Below, piece after piece: positions 9,851 to 18,542 of a stretch of 64,000 nucleotides of DNA. The position numbers and the translations under genes were made by a program. The notes beneath the pieces are model-generated. The model was not told where the DNA came from, searched no databases, and saw only the letters and a program-made list of their open reading frames with translations. The stretch spans positions 1 through 64,000 of the forward strand of contig JAVBOO010000013.1 of assembly GCA_031550435.1 (NCBI GenBank), in the 5' to 3' direction. This stretch comes from JAVBOO01 sp031550435. GTDB lineage: Bacteria; Bacillota; Clostridia; Lachnospirales; WRAX01. Within the stretch, counting starts at the first letter, position 1. The number at the start of each line of letters is the position of its first letter.

Positions 9851-10585
9851 ATGGATATCAGAGTAAAAAAGTATAGAAAAGAATACGAATACTCGTACGC
9901 TTTGGGAGCCGCACCGACAGTCGAGCTGATTAAGTCGAAACCGGAAAGCGTCTATAAGATTTATTTCAGCCCCGATTACTCGCCGGCAGAAAAAAACGGC
10001 GACCTGCGCGAGCTATGCGGAGCCTCCCGTATACCGTTTGAAACAAACTCAAACATATTTGATAGGCTGGCCCAAAAAGAGAATGTCTACGTTATCGGAG
10101 TTTTTTTCAAATACACGTCAAGACTCGGCAGCGGCAGGCATATAATGCTTGTGAACCCCGGAGATGCCGGAAACCTCGGAACTATAATGAGAACCGCTCT
10201 GGGCTTCGGATACAAGGACATTGCTGTTATCTCTCCCGGCGCCGACTGCTGCGACCCAAAAGCTCTGCGCGCTTCAATGGGCGCATATTTCGGCCTGAAC
10301 GTCTCTTATTTTGACAGTTTTGAGCAGTACGGCAAGCAATTTTCCGAGCATAGAATTTTCAGCTTTATGCTAACCGGTGCAACCGAGCTTGACGAAATTG
10401 TGACAGTCCCCGATAAACACACCCTCGTTTTCGGAAACGAAGCGACAGGCCTTCCCGATGTTTACTCAGGCTACGGCGAAACCGTTTTTATACGGCACTC
10501 GGCGGCGATAGACTCTCTCAACCTCGCAATAGCGTTCGGAATAGCCGCAAACTCTTTTTCACGTAAACCTTTCCGGGCGGATTAG
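9851..10585 (+). CDS. TrmH/SpoU-family RNA 2'-O-methyltransferase
   Basis: A 244-residue SPOUT methyltransferase. The C-terminal trefoil-knot motifs are visible: NPGDAGNLGTIMRTA (motif 1), LVFGNEATGLPD (motif 2) and IRHSAAIDSLNLAIAFGI (motif 3). These enzymes methylate ribose in rRNA or tRNA with S-adenosylmethionine. The N-terminal part is less conserved and may bind RNA. Ten bases after hflX, so cotranscribed. The exact target nucleotide is not predictable. Confidence 0.9.
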   Translation: MDIRVKKYRKEYEYSYALGAAPTVELIKSKPESVYKIYFSPDYSPAEKNGDLRELCGASRIPFETNSNIFDRLAQKENVYVIGVFFKYTSRLGSGRHIMLVNPGDAGNLGTIMRTALGFGYKDIAVISPGADCCDPKALRASMGAYFGLNVSYFDSFEQYGKQFSEHRIFSFMLTGATELDEIVTVPDKHTLVFGNEATGLPDVYSGYGETVFIRHSAAIDSLNLAIAFGIAANSFSRKPFRAD

Positions 10586-10596
10586 CCCGGGAAAAC

Positions 10597-10640
10597 ACAG
10601 AGCTGCCTTACTCTTGGCGAGAAAGACAGCTCTGTTATTT
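10597..10640. terminator. Terminator between convergent genes
   Basis: ACAGAGCTG and CAGCTCTGT pair as a 9-bp stem with a 20-base loop, followed by TTATTTGGTTTT. It lies between the methylase gene and the convergent GT39-like gene. Confidence 0.55.
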
Positions 10641-10682
10641 GGTTTTGGCCATACGCTCCGAGTCGTAGTCACTTACGCGGAT

Positions 10683-12059
10683 TTACGGTTTAAGGGCCAC
10701 GCGGATTGATTTACGCCCCCTTGAATCACAGAAGCTTATAGCAGACATTATCATAAAAAACATCACCGGGAAGGCATATCTGGCCTGACCCTCAAACGCG
10801 AAGAATATAACCGTAAAAAACGCTATGTTTATAAACACTGTTCCCGTCAGCTGCGTTATCATGTTTGCTTTTGTGAAAAACGTCTTTGCATAGCTCCAAA
10901 ACGTCGCAAACAAGAACAGTATGCCAAAACAGTTAAACAAAGTGAATGTCAGATCGTAAACGAGACGTATCAGATTTTGATTTTGCTGAAACTGCGCCCG
11001 AGTCAGGCCGTTCCCGGCGTTTTCATATGTCATTGCGTTTCTCGCCCATTGTTCAACGTCGTTTGCCCCGCAGAAATATGTCTGCCTGACCCGAAGCAGT
11101 CCGAGCTTTGCATATTGAACCGGATGAGCCTTTATCCATTTCACAGCTTCGGACTTCAAAAACGGTTCGATATCATATGCTTCTTTTATGCTCCTCTCTC
11201 CGTTTTTAAGATAGCGGTTTATTGTTTCTTCAGCCTCCGCGCTTTTTTCTATACGCGCAATGTCCATCCAAGCCCCGTTTGTGTTTGAAGAATTATTGTT
11301 AACATACATGTTATAACCCATATTGTACGATATCGGTATAAACCTGCCGAACGCCCTGTAGTTTCTGAGTGTCCAAGGCGAAATGAGCGCTATAGCGCAC
11401 AAAGCCACGACAGCGGTCTGAACAAGTGTCTTTTTTATGTCCTTCGTCTCTGTCCAAAGCATACAGCCGCAAATAACCGGATATACAAGCATGAAAGGCT
11501 TTGTCAGTGCCAGAGCTCCTGTCAAAACGCCGATTATTGCCGAAACGGCGTAACCCTGCTTGAAATATACCCTGACAAACAACAAAAAAGTCAATAAAAA
11601 GACAAAAAATGTCTCAGTTCCGACAACGTTGACATATGATATAAAGACAGGCATGAACGAAAGAAGCAGATAAGAAACAAACCTCAGCCTCTTCGACACA
11701 ACAGTTTTAGCAACAATAAGATACGAAAGTATAAGTACGGCCGACGAAAGAAGAATATTAAACAGCTTTGCCGAAGCCACAGTTGTATTTCCGCAGAGCT
11801 TAAAGAAAAAAGCAAGAGCGTAAGGATAGCCCGGGCCTGTCCATGCGTTTGAAGCCCCGTTTAATGAGTGCCCCAAACCGTCGTATATGTTTTGAGCAAG
11901 TTTGTGGTAAGTAGCAAAATCATAAAGCTGCTCGGTTTTTATATGAAGCGGGTACCATATTCTTGCAGCTGCCGCAAGTATAAAAACAACGGCAGCAAAA
12001 ATAAACTCAACCGGGTTTTCAGCAATTGCTTTTCGTAATATAAAAAATGTATATTTCAT
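10683..12059 (-). CDS. GT39-like membrane glycosyltransferase
   Basis: A 458-residue polytopic protein with about ten hydrophobic segments, resembling the ArnT/PMT (GT39/GT83) family: a first periplasmic loop with YATYHKLAQNIYDGLG-like character (FATYHKLAQNIYDGLGH), then GPGYPYALAFF and a second positive loop. It probably transfers a lipid-linked sugar at the outer membrane face. ATG at 12059 with GGAG 7 bases upstream; the longer start at 12146 adds an unlikely leader. Stands alone, transcribed away from the divergent patatin gene. Confidence 0.72.
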   Translation of the reverse strand: MKYTFFILRKAIAENPVEFIFAAVVFILAAAARIWYPLHIKTEQLYDFATYHKLAQNIYDGLGHSLNGASNAWTGPGYPYALAFFFKLCGNTTVASAKLFNILLSSAVLILSYLIVAKTVVSKRLRFVSYLLLSFMPVFISYVNVVGTETFFVFLLTFLLFVRVYFKQGYAVSAIIGVLTGALALTKPFMLVYPVICGCMLWTETKDIKKTLVQTAVVALCAIALISPWTLRNYRAFGRFIPISYNMGYNMYVNNNSSNTNGAWMDIARIEKSAEAEETINRYLKNGERSIKEAYDIEPFLKSEAVKWIKAHPVQYAKLGLLRVRQTYFCGANDVEQWARNAMTYENAGNGLTRAQFQQNQNLIRLVYDLTFTLFNCFGILFLFATFWSYAKTFFTKANMITQLTGTVFINIAFFTVIFFAFEGQARYAFPVMFFMIMSAISFCDSRGRKSIRVALKP

Positions 12060-12235
12060 GTTATACTCCAAACTGTAGTGAGATATAGAAAACTCAGCTT
12101 TTATTTTCTGAAAACTTGTGAGAATCCGTGAAAATACTAAAGACATGCCCTAAAAAACTTTTATTACCTGCCTGTCAAAAACGGGTATGCCTCTCGACAC
12201 GACCCGAAAAACATTAAAAACGGAGGAGAGTGAAA

Positions 12236-13258
12236 ATGCGATACGACGCGGTCTTTGAAGGCGGCGGTGTCAAAGGAATCGGACTGGCCGGAGCGGTTTT
12301 CGAACTGGAGCACAGGGGATTCCAAGCTGTGAACACAGCCGGAACATCTGCGGGAGCCATTGTGGCCTGTCTTATCTCTGCGGGGTACAGCTCTGCCGAA
12401 ATAAAGGAAATTTTGCAAAGTACCGATTTCAAAAAGTTCCGGGAATCAAGCCTGCTGTCAAAAATCGGGACATTCGGAAAAACGCTAAACATTCTTTTCA
12501 AGTACGGCATTTACAGCCCGGATTACTTTGAAACATGGCTTAACGAGCTTCTTGCCGCAAAAGGCGTCACAAGATTTTCGCACATAAAAACAAATGAACC
12601 GACGGGCTTCAGATTTCAGGCGGTAGCATCGGACATAAGCAACAAAAGCCTGCTCATACTCCCCGGAGCGTTGAAGCAATTCGGCCTTGCCCCCGAAAGC
12701 TTCTCCATAGCAAAAGCTGTCAGAATGAGCATGAGCATCCCTATATACTATGAACCGTATAAGCTTACCGACATTGACAATCAAAAACATTTAATAGTCG
12801 ACGGCGGACTGCTCAGCAATTACCCGATATGGCTCCTGGACACGGAAGAACTCGACAGGCCTGTTTTCGGCTTCAAATTCAGCAACCCCCAAAAAAACGA
12901 ACACCACTGCAACGGAGAAACATGCATACACAATATAGTCGACTATACAAAAGCTCTTGCGGGAACCGCGCTCGATGCCCACGACAACTATTACATATCG
13001 ACTTCTAAGGGCAACAAGCAGCGGACGATATTTATTTCGACAGTCATAGACACAGGCCGCGGACCGAAAAACATCGGCACAACCGATTTTGACATCACGC
13101 GGGAAGAAAGCGACGCGTTGTTCCAAAACGGCATAGACGCGGCGAAAGAATTTTTGAGCAGGTGGGATTACGAATACTGGAGAAGAAGCTTTAAATCTCA
13201 GGCAGTAAAAGAAGCCCTGATCCACACTTCGGAGCGGTCCGACCGAGACAGCCGATAA
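12236..13258 (+). CDS. Patatin-like phospholipase
   Basis: A 340-residue patatin-family lipid acyl hydrolase. The oxyanion-hole glycine run GGGVKGIG is near the start, the nucleophile elbow GTSAG around residue 40, and the DGG half of the Ser-Asp dyad in VDGGLLSNYP near residue 190. Cytoplasmic, no signal peptide. ATG at 12236 with GGAGGAG 7 bases upstream is better placed than the GTG at 12230. It likely hydrolyses membrane phospholipids; the physiological substrate is unknown. Confidence 0.9.
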   Translation: MRYDAVFEGGGVKGIGLAGAVFELEHRGFQAVNTAGTSAGAIVACLISAGYSSAEIKEILQSTDFKKFRESSLLSKIGTFGKTLNILFKYGIYSPDYFETWLNELLAAKGVTRFSHIKTNEPTGFRFQAVASDISNKSLLILPGALKQFGLAPESFSIAKAVRMSMSIPIYYEPYKLTDIDNQKHLIVDGGLLSNYPIWLLDTEELDRPVFGFKFSNPQKNEHHCNGETCIHNIVDYTKALAGTALDAHDNYYISTSKGNKQRTIFISTVIDTGRGPKNIGTTDFDITREESDALFQNGIDAAKEFLSRWDYEYWRRSFKSQAVKEALIHTSERSDRDSR

Positions 13259-13272
13259 ACCGCTCCCTCTTC
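13231..13272 (+). terminator. Terminator overlapping patatin 3' end
   Basis: GGAGCGGT pairs with ACCGCTCC; the left arm lies in the last codons of the patatin gene and the right arm just after the stop, followed by CTCTTCGTT. Confidence 0.45.
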
Positions 13273-13305
13273 GTTAAAGGCTCGGTATCGTTCCAATTTT
13301 GAGCA

Positions 13306-14004
13306 TCATAACGCTCTGTAGAGCTCAATGATTTCCGAGAAGCTGCCTTCCGAAACGGTTTCGGCCCACCCTTCTCCTAAACCGTATATGCCCTTGCCCG
13401 TTTTTTTAAACCAGCCGTAGTAATTCGCTCTTAAAGACGAACCCGTATTTTTTTCGCAGCCGAACTTGTTTACAAGTTCGGCTGCGCTCATTTCTCCGTA
13501 TTTTTCAAGTAGACACGCAATTTTTATGTTTTTTTCTCTGAATGCCGTCAAAAGCTTTCTTCTTGTGCTTCCGCCCCTGTTGCCGTCAGATGACCGCCCT
13601 TCGGCTTCTTTTACGATACGTCTGAGACGTTTTTCATTTCCCGTTTCGTATTTATCGGGAGGAAAAGTTAAAATTTCCACTGTTTTATACGGCGAATCCA
13701 TTGCAACCGTGATAAGTCCGAGTTCGAGTTTTTTAACGAGTATAAGCATTGACTTATACTGTTTCGAGCGAGTGTTTTTCACCCGAGGAATCGCGACATA
13801 TACTTGGTTTGTTGACTTCTGCCTATCCATCGCCTGATAAATCAGGCTCAGGTTCATGCTTTTTTTCATCTCGATTATTATTACTTCACTGCCTTTTATA
13901 ACAACGGTATCGCAGCTCAAAACTTCGCCCCTGACTTCATAATCAAGGGCGAGGAAAAAATTCTTAATCGGTTCGTACATGTCGGCTTCCGAAAAAGCTT
14001 TCAA
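13306..14004 (-). CDS. DUF2161-family protein with PD-(D/E)XK-like core
   Basis: A 232-residue cytoplasmic protein. The N-terminal half (DMYEPIKNFFLALDYEVRGEV, then CDTVVIKG and IIIEMKK) matches the DUF2161 family, which has a predicted PD-(D/E)XK nuclease-like fold; the D and E-x-K residues are present. The C-terminal about 90 residues look like a winged-helix segment. Start is TTG at 14004 with GGAG 9 bases upstream. It follows the Xaa-Pro aminopeptidase gene by 34 bases in an operon. Biological role is unknown. Confidence 0.75.
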   Translation of the reverse strand: MKAFSEADMYEPIKNFFLALDYEVRGEVLSCDTVVIKGSEVIIIEMKKSMNLSLIYQAMDRQKSTNQVYVAIPRVKNTRSKQYKSMLILVKKLELGLITVAMDSPYKTVEILTFPPDKYETGNEKRLRRIVKEAEGRSSDGNRGGSTRRKLLTAFREKNIKIACLLEKYGEMSAAELVNKFGCEKNTGSSLRANYYGWFKKTGKGIYGLGEGWAETVSEGSFSEIIELYRAL

Positions 14005-14038
14005 AAGAAATCAACTCCGTTACAGGCGGCTTGATGTA

Positions 14039-15283
14039 TTATCTGTTCTTCATGAACTCTTCTATTTCGTCAACCGTCTTTATTATGTCCTTAGAAAGCA
14101 CCCTGTTTCCTTCAGCAGTTATCAGCACATCGTCTTCGATTCTTATGCCTATGCCCTCTTGCGCAATGTACAGTCCGGGCTCGACAGTGAACACCATGCC
14201 TTCCTCGAGAACGGCATCTCCCGGCATGTACGATGCATCGTGAGTTTCGAGGCCGAGATGGTGAGAAACGCCGTGGTAGTAATAGTTTGCAACCTGTTCT
14301 TTTTTCTCGATCAAACCGATCTCGCGAAGCTTTTCGTCATAGAATTCCAATACGATTTCGTTCAGCCTCTTAAACGGAAGTCCCGGCTTCGCCGCGGCTA
14401 TAACCCTTTGATTTGCTTCAAGAACGATATTATAAAGCTGTTTCTGTCTGTCGCTGAACTTGCCGTTGAGCGGGAAAGTCCTCGTTATATCTGCCGAATA
14501 ATGCTTCCAGCCTGCGCCGAAGTCCAAAAGCAGCATGTCGCCGTCTTTTGTCAGCGAGTTGTTGTTCACATAGTGCAAAACGGTTGCGTTTGCGCCTGCG
14601 CACGCTATAGTCGCAAACGATGTTCTCGTTCCGTTCTTTTTGACCGTGAAGTCGTGATAAGCTTCCAGCTCGTATTCGTACACACCGGGCTTTGCATGGC
14701 TCACTATCTCTTTAAAGCTCTCGTTTGTGATATCGACAGCCTTTTGAATATGTGCGATTTCCTGCTCGCTTTTTATCATCCTTAGCTTGGCAAACATGCT
14801 GTAAGCGTTGACAATAACGGCTTGCGGATACTTCTGCCTTATCTCGTTCGCGTATTTGATGTCCTTTGATTCTTCCGTACCCCAGAAGAATTTTTGCAAA
14901 TCAAAGTAAATCTTCTCGCAGGTCATTTTGCCGAAAAATCCTTGTGTAACCGTGTTTAATTCGTCAATATACTTAAATTTGTCAATTCCCGAAATTTCTT
15001 GCGCTTCCTTCGCATCAAGAACTTTACCGATCCATTTTGCGTTGAGCTCGTCGAAACGCTCCAGGAAAAGTGTAGCGCTCTGTACATTCCCCCTTTTTAC
15101 AAGCACGAGAGCAAGGTTGGGCTCGTCTATTCCCGTCAGATAATAAAAATTTTTCTGAGGGCAGAAGGGGTAAATCTCATCGCCGTGTCTGAGCGGCGCA
15201 GTACCCGAAAATATTATCGCAGCAGAAAAATCGTCCATAAGATTAAAAAACTTTTCTCTGTTAAGACCATACAAATTGCTCAT
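14039..15283 (-). CDS. Xaa-Pro aminopeptidase (M24B)
   Basis: A 414-residue metallopeptidase removing N-terminal residues that precede proline. An N-terminal creatinase-like domain (to about residue 165) precedes the pita-bread catalytic domain with metal ligands visible in LLDFGAGWKHYSADITRTF (two Asp), GVSHHLGLETHD (His), FTVEPGLYI (Glu) and GIRIEDDVLIT (Glu). ATG at 15283 with a strong GGAGGAG site. First gene of an operon with the DUF2161 gene. Confidence 0.93.
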   Translation of the reverse strand: MSNLYGLNREKFFNLMDDFSAAIIFSGTAPLRHGDEIYPFCPQKNFYYLTGIDEPNLALVLVKRGNVQSATLFLERFDELNAKWIGKVLDAKEAQEISGIDKFKYIDELNTVTQGFFGKMTCEKIYFDLQKFFWGTEESKDIKYANEIRQKYPQAVIVNAYSMFAKLRMIKSEQEIAHIQKAVDITNESFKEIVSHAKPGVYEYELEAYHDFTVKKNGTRTSFATIACAGANATVLHYVNNNSLTKDGDMLLLDFGAGWKHYSADITRTFPLNGKFSDRQKQLYNIVLEANQRVIAAAKPGLPFKRLNEIVLEFYDEKLREIGLIEKKEQVANYYYHGVSHHLGLETHDASYMPGDAVLEEGMVFTVEPGLYIAQEGIGIRIEDDVLITAEGNRVLSKDIIKTVDEIEEFMKNR

Positions 15284-15331
15284 ACTTCTCCTCCAAATGA
15301 TGATTTTCTAAAATCCGTAACCGATATCAAG

Positions 15332-15460
15332 TATTACTTCGGCAACAAAATATGGCGAAAACGCTATATCTTGTACGAAAAGCGGATACTTATCCGGCAT
15401 GTTTGCCCTGCCGGCGCTACCCCGTACAAGTATTATAAAACTTTGAGCCGAGATAAGCAA
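15332..15460 (-). repeat. Family B repeat, degenerate copy; gap 15284-15664
   Basis: Starting at ATTACTTCGG, the sequence follows family B in reverse orientation: right terminus, AT-rich hairpin arm (CAACAAAATATGG...CGCTATAT), a diverged centre with CTTGTACG/CGTACAAG pairing, and a weak match to the AAGTATT left part. Beyond it, 15485-15514 holds a 9-bp inverted repeat GCTGTCAGA/TCTGACAGC followed by CAGTGCAAAAAAAA, a possible weak terminator. The rest of the gap to rpsT is its promoter. Confidence 0.5.
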
Positions 15461-15601
15461 TAACTTTATATACCCGCAGAACAGGCTGTCAGACCGCCCA
15501 ACCGCTCTGACAGCGCAGTGCAAAAAAAATTTCTTTATTGCCCGTTTAACCCGTTTCCGGCTTTATTCTTAACTTTACCGGCTATAAATTTAAAATAAGT
15601 G

Positions 15602-15630
15602 TTGACTATTTCGAATTTATCCTTTAAAAT
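15602..15630 (+). promoter_or_regulatory. Sigma-A promoter of rpsT
   Basis: TTGACT, exactly 17 bases, TAAAAT, ending 20 bases before the ribosome site of rpsT. Confidence 0.8.
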
Positions 15631-15664
15631 AACTCTGTTCATTGTGCGACAGGAGGTGAAATCG

Positions 15665-15940
15665 TTGGCAAATATTAAGTCAGCTAAAAAAAGAATTAAG
15701 GTTACGATTAAGAAGACTCTTCAAAACAAAATCATAAAATCGAGAACCAAGACTGAAGTTAAGAAGCTTTTAGTTGCTTGCAAAGCGGGAGACGTTACTG
15801 CGGCTAAGGCTCAGTTACCCAACACGGTTGCTGCTTTGGATAAGGCCGCTACAAAAGGTATTATCCATAAAAACAACGCTTCGAGAAAGAAGTCAAGGCT
15901 GTATAAGCTTGTCAATAGAACAGTCACCTCGGCTAAGTAA
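15665..15940 (+). CDS. rpsT: 30S ribosomal protein S20
   Basis: A 91-residue basic protein beginning MANIKSAKKRIKV, the signature of S20, which binds 16S rRNA at the bottom of the 30S body. Start is TTG at 15665 preceded by AGGAGG 8 bases upstream; a longer in-frame start would include the ribosome site. C-terminal IHKNNASRKKSRLYKLVN is also typical. Own promoter and terminator, so a single-gene unit. TTG starts on rpsT are known in other bacteria and may support autoregulation. Confidence 0.97.
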   Translation: MANIKSAKKRIKVTIKKTLQNKIIKSRTKTEVKKLLVACKAGDVTAAKAQLPNTVAALDKAATKGIIHKNNASRKKSRLYKLVNRTVTSAK

Positions 15941-16025
15941 TCGTTTTGTATAACGCAAAACGACAATGCTTTACGTTGCTGTAATTGACGGCTTTAGTTC
16001 AAGAATAACGATATCATTTATGAAG

Positions 16026-16056
16026 GTGTCGGAGTTTTTCGGCACTTTTTATATTT
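16026..16056 (+). terminator. Terminator of rpsT
   Basis: GTGTCG and CGGCAC pair (one G-T) across a GAGTTTTT loop, followed by TTTTTATATTTTT. Confidence 0.6.
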
Positions 16057-16100
16057 TTATGTTACTTTATTCAAAATTTAAGATATTTTTGTATAAAATG

Positions 16101-16129
16101 TTGACACGAAAAATAACTTGTGGTATATT
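16101..16129 (+). promoter_or_regulatory. Strong promoter of the cold-shock gene
   Basis: TTGACA, 17 bases, TATATT with an extended -10 TGG just upstream. About 50 bases of leader separate the predicted start of transcription from the cold-shock ORF. Confidence 0.85.
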
Positions 16130-16189
16130 GTACGAACAAAGCAAAGTGGCTATAAAGCCAAGTAAATGTTTTTTAGGAGGATTTTTTTA

Positions 16190-16390
16190 ATGAAAAAAGG
16201 TACAGTAAAATGGTTTAACGCAGAAAAAGGCTTCGGATTTATCTCCGTACCCGGTGAAGATGATGTATTCGTACACTTCTCCGCTATCAACTCTGAAGGC
16301 TACAAGACGCTTGAAGAAGGTCAAGAAGTTGAATTCGAGATCGTTGCAGGTGCTAAAGGACCTCAGGCTGCTAATGTAGTTCGCGCTTAA
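16190..16390 (+). CDS. Cold-shock protein (CspA family)
   Basis: A 66-residue single cold-shock domain protein binding single-stranded RNA and DNA. RNP1 (KGFGFI) and RNP2 (VFVHF) motifs are present, in the order expected after the MKKGTVKWFNAEKG start. AGGAGG lies 9 bases before the ATG. Flanked by a near-consensus promoter and a strong terminator, so likely abundant and monocistronic. Confidence 0.97.
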   Translation: MKKGTVKWFNAEKGFGFISVPGEDDVFVHFSAINSEGYKTLEEGQEVEFEIVAGAKGPQAANVVRA

Positions 16391-16500
16391 TTCCGATTCG
16401 GTTTTTACCGATTTAATAGATTAAGAAATAATTCACAAGGTCGCAGTGTAAAAATTGCACGTTTGATTTATTTTTGAATGTATTTAGGGTTAAAAGCACA

Positions 16501-16529
16501 AACCCTGTCTGTCAGACAGGGTTTTTTTC
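16501..16529 (+). terminator. Terminator of the cold-shock gene
   Basis: AACCCTGTC / GACAGGGTT hairpin followed by a run of seven Ts, 110 bases after the csp stop. Confidence 0.9.
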
Positions 16530-16590
16530 TTTCCAAGAGTGCCGCTTACTTCACCCGAACAAGGCGGTTTTACTCATAAAACCGCAAACA

Positions 16591-16620
16591 CAAAGAGCGA
16601 AGGGAGACCTTCGCTCTTTG
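16591..16620 (-). terminator. Hairpin, probable murA terminator
   Basis: Perfect 13-bp stem CAAAGAGCGAAGG / CCTTCGCTCTTTG with a GAGA loop. On the minus strand it is followed by TGTTTGCGGTTTT, and a second small hairpin (GCGGTTT/AAACCGC, about 16564-16585) lies beyond. Confidence 0.55.
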
Positions 16621-16628
16621 TAACTATT

Positions 16629-16665
16629 CGACAAGTTTAGCGAATGGCTTAATTGTCGCCTCAAT
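16629..16665 (-). repeat. Family A repeat, partial copy
   Basis: Only the first hairpin of family A is present, in reverse orientation: CGACAAGTTTAGCGAATGG then AATTGTCGCCTCAAT, ending 17 bases before the murA stop codon. The second, CCCCC/GGGGG-closed half is missing. Confidence 0.7.
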
Positions 16666-16682
16666 AATGGCAATGGACCCTG

Positions 16683-17942
16683 TTAAACCACATGTCTTAT
16701 ATCGGCTCCCAGCAGAGAAAGGTCACGCTCTATACATTCGTATCCTCTGAGAACATGAGCGGAGTTGCTGACTAGCGTTTCGCCCTCAGCCGCGAGCCCT
16801 GCCAGTATAAGAGCCGCCCCTCCCCGCAGATCTTTCGCCTCGACCTTCGACCCGTAAAGCTTTTTTACCCCTTTTATGAAAAAAATCATGCCCTCCTGAG
16901 ATACGATAACTTCCGCACCCATCCTTTTCAGCTCGCTGACATGCTTATTGCGGGACTCGAACACCGTTTCCGTGAAAACCGTTGTTCCGTCGGCAAGACA
17001 CAAATAGCTCATAAGCTGGGGCTGCATATCGGTCGGGAAGCCCGGATGCGGCAATGTTCTGACCGTATCGAGCGGCCTGATGATTTTAGGCGCTTTCAGA
17101 TACACCGCGTCCCGCTCTTCGCGCACAGAGCAGCCTGTCTTGACAAGCTTGGCGACTATCGGATATATATGCTCGTTTACAATCGAAGTAAGCCTTATTT
17201 CGCCGCGCGTCATTGCCACGGCCGTCAGATACGTTCCCGCGACTATCCTGTCGGGAATAACGCTATACTCTGTATCGTGAAGCTCTTTTACTCCTTCTAT
17301 AACGACTCTGTCCGTTCCGGCACCTTTTATTTTAGCGCCCATGGAACATAAGAAATTTTGCAGATCGACAATTTCCGGTTCTCTGGCCGCGTTTGTTATC
17401 ACTGTCTCGCCTTCGGAAAGAGCAGCCGCCAGCATAACATTCTCTGTAGTGCCGACACTCGGAAAGTCCAGATGGATACGGGCCGGCTTGATTCTTTCTA
17501 CCCTGCAATCCAGATATCCGCCCTCTTCGTTTATCTCGACTCCCATTTCTTTCAGTGCGCGTATATGATAATCAATAGGCCTTTGTCCGAGCTCGCAGCC
17601 TCCCGGATGATAAATCTCGGCCCGTTTAAATCTACCCAGTATGCCGCCGAGAAAAATTATCGACGAGCGCATTTCTCGTATCAGCGCTTCCGGCATCGAA
17701 TAGTTATCGGCGTTCGCGGAATTAACGACAAGTGTATTGCGCTCAAAAGTCACATCGCAGCCGATAGTTCTGAGAATTGCTATAGAAGTATGCGTATCGG
17801 AAATATCCGGACAATTATGAATAATACTTTCGCCTTTATTAAGCACTGTTGAAGCAAGTATCGGAAGTATAGCGTTTTTCGCGCCTTGGACCCTGATTTC
17901 GCCCTCTAGCCTTATCCCGCCTTTAATATGGTATTCTCCCAT
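16683..17942 (-). CDS. murA: UDP-N-acetylglucosamine 1-carboxyvinyltransferase
   Basis: A 419-residue cytoplasmic enzyme adding enolpyruvate from PEP to UDP-GlcNAc, the first committed step of peptidoglycan synthesis. Visible motifs: GAKNAILPILAST near residue 20 and the catalytic cysteine in HPGGCELGQRPID near residue 115, so the protein should be fosfomycin sensitive. C-terminal DLRGGAALILAGLAAEG is typical. ATG at 17942 with GGAGG 8 bases upstream; the longer start at 17996 was rejected. Confidence 0.96.
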   Translation of the reverse strand: MGEYHIKGGIRLEGEIRVQGAKNAILPILASTVLNKGESIIHNCPDISDTHTSIAILRTIGCDVTFERNTLVVNSANADNYSMPEALIREMRSSIIFLGGILGRFKRAEIYHPGGCELGQRPIDYHIRALKEMGVEINEEGGYLDCRVERIKPARIHLDFPSVGTTENVMLAAALSEGETVITNAAREPEIVDLQNFLCSMGAKIKGAGTDRVVIEGVKELHDTEYSVIPDRIVAGTYLTAVAMTRGEIRLTSIVNEHIYPIVAKLVKTGCSVREERDAVYLKAPKIIRPLDTVRTLPHPGFPTDMQPQLMSYLCLADGTTVFTETVFESRNKHVSELKRMGAEVIVSQEGMIFFIKGVKKLYGSKVEAKDLRGGAALILAGLAAEGETLVSNSAHVLRGYECIERDLSLLGADIRHVV

Positions 17943-18429
17943 AGGGATTTCCTCCCATAAACAGAAATATGTTATATAATATGGGAGAATGTTCACTGTG
18001 GTTCCTTCTTAAGTGCAAAACTGCTTGTAGGATAAGGTCTATACGTGTTTTTCTTGTAAATCTTGCAAAAGAATCTAAAAGAGTTCAAGCCGGGCTTGCC
18101 CCGCCTCGAACTCCCAGTGCTTATTTTGAGTTGTCCGAATGTTCAAATTGTTCATTGGATAAATTACCGTTTATTGTATAAATTATGCAATCACCTGTCA
18201 TGAAAACCGTATTCAGAAACTTATTTTTGGATATAAACAACATTTTTTTGTTAAGCAAAACGCAGCTTGTATCCGATATACATTTGTTATGTTTCGCAGT
18301 TTTACCGTTTTTTTCGTCATAATTATACAATTAACACCCTAAATACACTTGCAAAACCGCTAAGAGTTACAAATATCACTCAAAATCTATCTCCGTTAAC
18401 CATGAAATAAACCCATAATTCTATCACTA
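17943..18429. other. Gene-free stretch between murA and peptide gene
   Basis: I find no convincing gene here. An imperfect hairpin with GAGTTC/GAACTC arms lies at about 18081-18113 around a GGGCTTGCCCC core. AT-rich sequence follows. The promoter of the peptide gene begins at 18430. A short minus-strand ORF (18121-18330) has no ribosome site and unlikely composition. Confidence 0.5.
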
Positions 18430-18458
18430 TTGACAAATTTTGTCCATGCTGTTACAGT
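18430..18458 (+). promoter_or_regulatory. Promoter of the repeat-peptide gene
   Basis: Consensus TTGACA, 17 bases, TACAGT, about 85 bases before the start codon. The palindrome GACAAATTTTGTC (18432-18444, 6-bp arms around a central T) overlaps the -35 box and is a candidate operator for the neighbouring HTH regulator. A second weaker dyad AGAAataatATTCT lies at about 18461-18474, just after the -10. Confidence 0.65.
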
Positions 18459-18542
18459 CAAGAAATAATATTCTCTAAATAGCATGGCGCAATGACTTGT
18501 TTTGGAGTAATTTTATCTCACCAAATACTAGGAGGAATAATT

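Noticed and set aside
15966..16190. 74-codon ORF before the cold-shock gene
   Set aside because: It spans the rpsT terminator, the promoter and the ribosome site of the cold-shock gene.
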